Source: Deltaproteobacteria bacterium
Lineage (GTDB): Bacteria > Desulfobacterota > GWC2-55-46 > UBA9637
Direction of reading: 5' to 3'
Assembly: GCA_016234985.1 (NCBI GenBank)
Contig: JACRNK010000277.1
Span: 1-7,400 of the forward strand
Length of the DNA: 7,400 bases
The position numbers and the translations under genes were made by a program. The notes beneath the pieces are model-generated. The model saw only the letters and a program-made list of their open reading frames with translations, searched no databases and was not told the DNA's origin. This document shows, piece by piece, positions 4,558-7,400 of the stretch. Each line of letters opens with the position of its first letter. Position 1 is the first letter of the stretch.

Positions 4558-5613
4558 ATGCTTAAACTATCCTTGAATAATACCCCCAAAAAACTCGGAT
4601 ATTTCATGCCTGCCGAATGGGAGCTGCATGATGCTATATGGCTATCGTGGCCGCACGACCCTATAACCTTTCCCCACAGGGTGGAAAAGGTGGAAAAGAC
4701 TTACGGCGAAATAATCAAGGCCCTTCGGCCCGGCGAAAAGGTAAACCTTCTGGTAAAAGACAGTGCAATGAAGCAAAGGGCGCAGGATATTTTAAAGCAA
4801 AGCGGGGCAAATCCCGATGAGATTGCATTTCATATTTATGATTATGCGGATGTATGGTTCAGGGATTACGGCCCGATTTTTCTCGTGAACAAAAAAAGCG
4901 GCGGCCTTGCCATGAGCCATTGGATATTCAACGCATGGGGAGGGAAATACGAAACCCTGATGCCGGACACACATATCCCGGAATTTATCAACCGGAGCAT
5001 GAATATCCCCTGCTTCACGCCTGGCATTGTGCTGGAAGGCGGCTCCATAGATGTAAACGGAAAAGGGACGCTCCTCACCACCGAGCAGTGCCTGCTCAAT
5101 AAAAACAGAAACCCCCATTTGAACAAATCCGGGATAGAAGAATATCTCAGGGAATATCTCGGCGTAACACACATCATCTGGCTGAAAAACGGCATTGAAG
5201 GAGACGACACGGATGGACATATAGACGACATCGCGAGATTCGTCAATCCCTCAACCGTGCTTTGCGCATACGAAGAAAACAGGAATGATATAAATTACCC
5301 GATACTTCACGAAAATTATGAAATACTGCTCCACGCAAAAGATCAAAACGGCAACAGGTTGAATGTGATAAAACTGCCCATGCCCGGAGCTGTCAGTGAT
5401 GCAGAAGGGGCGCTCCCTGCCAGCTATGCGAATTTTTATATCGGCAATACGGTCGTGCTGGTTCCGGTCTTCGGACATAAAAACGACGTCAAGGCATTGG
5501 ACATTATCCAACAGCAATTTCCAGAGCGCAAAATTGTTGGGATAAACTGCTCCGATTTGGTTTACGGCCTCGGCACGCTCCACTGCATAAGCCAGCAGCA
5601 GCCCAAGGCTTAA
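4558..5613 (+). CDS. aguA: Agmatine deiminase (AguA)
   Basis: Converts agmatine to N-carbamoylputrescine and ammonia in the cytoplasm, supplying the substrate of AguB. The 351-residue protein belongs to the porphyromonas-type peptidyl-arginine deiminase family. Blocks in order are LGYFMPAEWELHDAIWLSWPHD (13-34), WFRDYGP (100-106), LEGGSIDVNG (159-168), LLTTEQCLLNKNRNP (172-186), DDTDGHIDDIARF (216-228) and GLGTLHCISQQQP (337-349). C343 is the expected catalytic cysteine, with E160, H221 and D223 as likely active-site partners. The ATG at 4558 gives the usual N-terminus. In-frame TTG codons at 4546 and 4549 are alternatives, and none has a clear ribosome binding site, which is unusual in this window. 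ubiB follows after 15 bp, so the two are probably co-transcribed. Confidence 0.96.
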   Translation: MLKLSLNNTPKKLGYFMPAEWELHDAIWLSWPHDPITFPHRVEKVEKTYGEIIKALRPGEKVNLLVKDSAMKQRAQDILKQSGANPDEIAFHIYDYADVWFRDYGPIFLVNKKSGGLAMSHWIFNAWGGKYETLMPDTHIPEFINRSMNIPCFTPGIVLEGGSIDVNGKGTLLTTEQCLLNKNRNPHLNKSGIEEYLREYLGVTHIIWLKNGIEGDDTDGHIDDIARFVNPSTVLCAYEENRNDINYPILHENYEILLHAKDQNGNRLNVIKLPMPGAVSDAEGALPASYANFYIGNTVVLVPVFGHKNDVKALDIIQQQFPERKIVGINCSDLVYGLGTLHCISQQQPKA

Positions 5614-5628
5614 GAGAGGCTATTATTT

Positions 5629-7308
5629 ATGCAAAACAGGACATATAAAAACATCCGCAGGCTTCATAGAATAGTCGCCATTCTTATCAAGTATGGCTTT
5701 GGCGGACTTGTAAAGGAGCTGAAGCTCTTTCCGTTCCTTTCGGCTTTTGAAAGAATACTGTTTTTCAAAAGGGCAAAGAAGGAATTAAGCACACCGGAAA
5801 GGATAAGGCTGGTGCTGGAAGAGCTTGGCCCGACATTTATAAAACTGGGGCAGGTCGCATCCACACGCGCAGACCTCTTGCCTCCGGATTGGGTTGAGGA
5901 GTTTAAAAAACTTCAGGATGCAGTTCCTCCATTTCCCTTCGAAAAAGCAAAAGAGGTTATTGAACATGGGCTTAAGGCCCCTCTCTACGAAAAATTTAAA
6001 ACCTTTGAACAAACGCCCTGCGCATCCGCATCCATTGCGCAGGTGCATTACGCGACCCTGCCCGACGGCCAGGAGGTTGCAGTAAAGGTCAAGCGTCCAG
6101 GCATAGATAAAATCATAGAATCGGATATCTCTGTAATGCATACCATTGCCTATCTTCTGGACAAATATGTGCCGCAGGCAAAGAGATACAGGCCAATGGA
6201 AGTCGTTGATGAATTTGCAAGGGTTATACACAAGGAGCAGGATTTTACTGTGGAGGGCTCACATGCAGCCAGATTTGCAAAGATGTTTGAGGGAGACCCG
6301 ACAGTCAAGATACCAAAGGTCTTTTGGGATTATACAACCGCTGAGGCGCTTACGCTGGAGCGCATTTACGGCACACCGCTGGACGAGGCTGAAAAGATAA
6401 AAGCCCGGGGGCTGGATGTTAAAAAGATTGCGGAAAACGGCGTAAGGGCATTTTTCAAGCAGGTCTTTGAATTTGGTTTTTTCCATGCGGATATGCATCC
6501 TGGAAACATTTTTGCCGGGCATGACGGCACGATTATCTATCTTGATTTCGGCATAATGGGGCGGCTTGACGCAGATTTAAGAAAATACCTTGCCAGCCTG
6601 TTGTTCAATCTTGTAAGGCAGGATTATTACAGCATGGCTCAGATTCATCGGGAAATGGGGCTTGTATCAAAAGATGTTGATATCTACGAATTTGAGGAGG
6701 CCTTGCGGGATATTTGCGAGCCGGTATTCGGACGCACGTTGGAACAGATAAATATGTCAGGGCTTATTATGAAGCTTATCCGCACGGCAAGGCGATTTGA
6801 GATGAGGCTTCAGCCCAACCTGCTGCTTCTGCAAAAATCAATGGTAATCATGGAAGGTGTCGGCAGGCAGATTTATCCTGATGTGGATATGTGGGAGGTT
6901 GCAAAGCCGCTCATCTATAAATGGATGATAAAGGAAAAGGCTTCGCCAAAAAGGATTTACGAAAAAGGAAAAGAGAAAGTTGGAAGTTTTCTTGAGGTTG
7001 CGGCAGATATGCCGTATCAGGTTCATTCCATTTTGGATAGGACACTCAGCGAAGAATTGAAAATCGGCTTTGTGCATCACAAATTGGAAATACTTTCCGG
7101 GGAGGTTGATACCCTCGGACACAGGGTTACACTCGGAATGATTATCGCCAGCCTTATCATCGGCGCGTCATTTCTCGCCACCACAGACGGCGGGGGCCCT
7201 GTGTTCTGGGGCGCGCCCGTGAGGAGTTGGGTTGGATTGGTTATTGCAGGGATACTGGGGGTGAGGTTGGGGACGTCGTTTAACAAGGCCTCCAAAAAGG
7301 AAAGCTGA
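5629..7308 (+). CDS. ubiB: UbiB/AarF family protein kinase-like ATPase, quinone biosynthesis accessory
   Basis: Membrane-bound atypical kinase-like protein (ABC1/ADCK/UbiB family) with ATPase activity in characterised members, needed for ubiquinone synthesis and probably for handling lipid-like intermediates. The 559-residue protein has the family features in order: KLGQ (72-75, the KxGQ motif), the Ala-rich loop ASASIAQVH (132-140) that replaces the normal glycine-rich loop, AVKVKRPG with the ATP lysine at K153, HADMHPGN (286-293) as catalytic loop with D288, and YLDFG (304-308) with metal-binding D306. The C-terminus holds two predicted membrane helices, about 502-518 and 533-548. The ATG at 5629 is preceded by AGAGG at 5615-5619. 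The stop directly abuts the ubiE ATG, so coupling with ubiE is likely. UbiB homologues also occur in organisms without ubiquinone, so the symbol reflects family plus the ubiV/ubiE context. Confidence 0.93.
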   Translation: MQNRTYKNIRRLHRIVAILIKYGFGGLVKELKLFPFLSAFERILFFKRAKKELSTPERIRLVLEELGPTFIKLGQVASTRADLLPPDWVEEFKKLQDAVPPFPFEKAKEVIEHGLKAPLYEKFKTFEQTPCASASIAQVHYATLPDGQEVAVKVKRPGIDKIIESDISVMHTIAYLLDKYVPQAKRYRPMEVVDEFARVIHKEQDFTVEGSHAARFAKMFEGDPTVKIPKVFWDYTTAEALTLERIYGTPLDEAEKIKARGLDVKKIAENGVRAFFKQVFEFGFFHADMHPGNIFAGHDGTIIYLDFGIMGRLDADLRKYLASLLFNLVRQDYYSMAQIHREMGLVSKDVDIYEFEEALRDICEPVFGRTLEQINMSGLIMKLIRTARRFEMRLQPNLLLLQKSMVIMEGVGRQIYPDVDMWEVAKPLIYKWMIKEKASPKRIYEKGKEKVGSFLEVAADMPYQVHSILDRTLSEELKIGFVHHKLEILSGEVDTLGHRVTLGMIIASLIIGASFLATTDGGGPVFWGAPVRSWVGLVIAGILGVRLGTSFNKASKKES

Positions 7309-7400
7309 ATGGAAAAGAAAGAGACCATATACTTCGGCAATAAAGCAATCCCTGCCGAAGAAAAAAAGCAGCGTGTGCAGGAGATATTTTCATCAGTTGC
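7309..7400 (+). CDS. ubiE: UbiE/MenG demethylquinone C-methyltransferase, N-terminal fragment cut by window
   Basis: Thirty codons are visible, beginning MEKKETIYFGNKAIPAEEKK and ending IFSSV at the window edge. The pattern ETxxFGxxxIxxxxKxxxVxxIFxSVA is the distinctive N-terminus of the UbiE/MenG/COQ5 methyltransferases, which use S-adenosylmethionine to methylate the ring of demethylmenaquinone or the corresponding ubiquinone precursor. The SAM-binding motifs lie beyond the edge. The ATG follows the ubiB stop with no gap; the AAAGG at 7296-7300 within the ubiB end can serve as ribosome binding site. Recognition rests on a short stretch, but the fit plus the ubiB neighbour is good. Confidence 0.85.
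   Translation, partial: MEKKETIYFGNKAIPAEEKKQRVQEIFSSV

Noticed and set aside
4792..5246. Two minus-strand open frames of 126 and 142 codons opposite aguA
   Set aside because: Both are fully antisense to conserved AguA blocks, have no ribosome binding site and no recognisable domain.
5785..6231. Minus-strand open frame of 148 codons opposite ubiB
   Set aside because: It is antisense to the KxGQ to Ala-rich loop region of UbiB; the cysteine-rich peptide is a reading-frame shadow.

Overview
This 7.4 kb window is a densely packed bacterial chromosomal segment. Every convincing gene is on the + strand. The genes are, in order: pgeF (5' end cut by the window edge), coaE, ubiV, a small phasin-like gene, aguB, a Phd/PIN toxin-antitoxin pair, aguA, ubiB, and the first 30 codons of ubiE (cut by the right edge). 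Moderate base composition, Shine-Dalgarno sites before most genes, short gaps and the gene set suggest a Gram-negative-type bacterium. C5/G5 palindromic elements of the kind seen here are, from memory, frequent in Nitrospirota, Desulfobacterota and related uncultured groups. The sequence alone does not fix the phylum, so treat any taxonomic assignment as a guess.

Left part (1-1396): a copper/zinc-site laccase-domain purine nucleoside phosphorylase (PgeF/YfiH) overlaps dephospho-CoA kinase (CoaE) by 7 bp. The pgeF frame carries an in-frame insertion of a G/C-run palindromic repeat, which adds about 24 low-complexity residues. The 116 bp gap after coaE holds a second copy of the same kind of element. 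It ends in a series of G-runs lying 12 bases before the ubiV start codon.

Middle part (1513-3702): ubiV, a phasin-like coiled-coil gene and N-carbamoylputrescine amidase (aguB) are spaced 17 and 10 bp apart, so they are probably one transcription unit. UbiV keeps the four cysteines that hold the 4Fe-4S cluster of the oxygen-independent quinone hydroxylation factor. It also has a four-copy 7 bp tandem repeat expanding one loop.

Right part (3703-7400): a Phd-type antitoxin and PIN-domain toxin, with a candidate promoter and palindromic operator, sit between aguB and agmatine deiminase (aguA). The module is bracketed by a 10 bp direct repeat. After aguA come ubiB (15 bp gap) and ubiE (directly abutting).

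Two themes emerge. The first is two-step conversion of agmatine to putrescine (AguA then AguB). The second is membrane quinone biosynthesis (UbiV hydroxylation factor, UbiB accessory ATPase/kinase-like protein, UbiE C-methyltransferase). UbiV together with UbiB suggests a ubiquinone-like (or methyl-plastoquinone-like) quinone that can be made without oxygen, rather than menaquinone alone. No UbiU partner is visible here.
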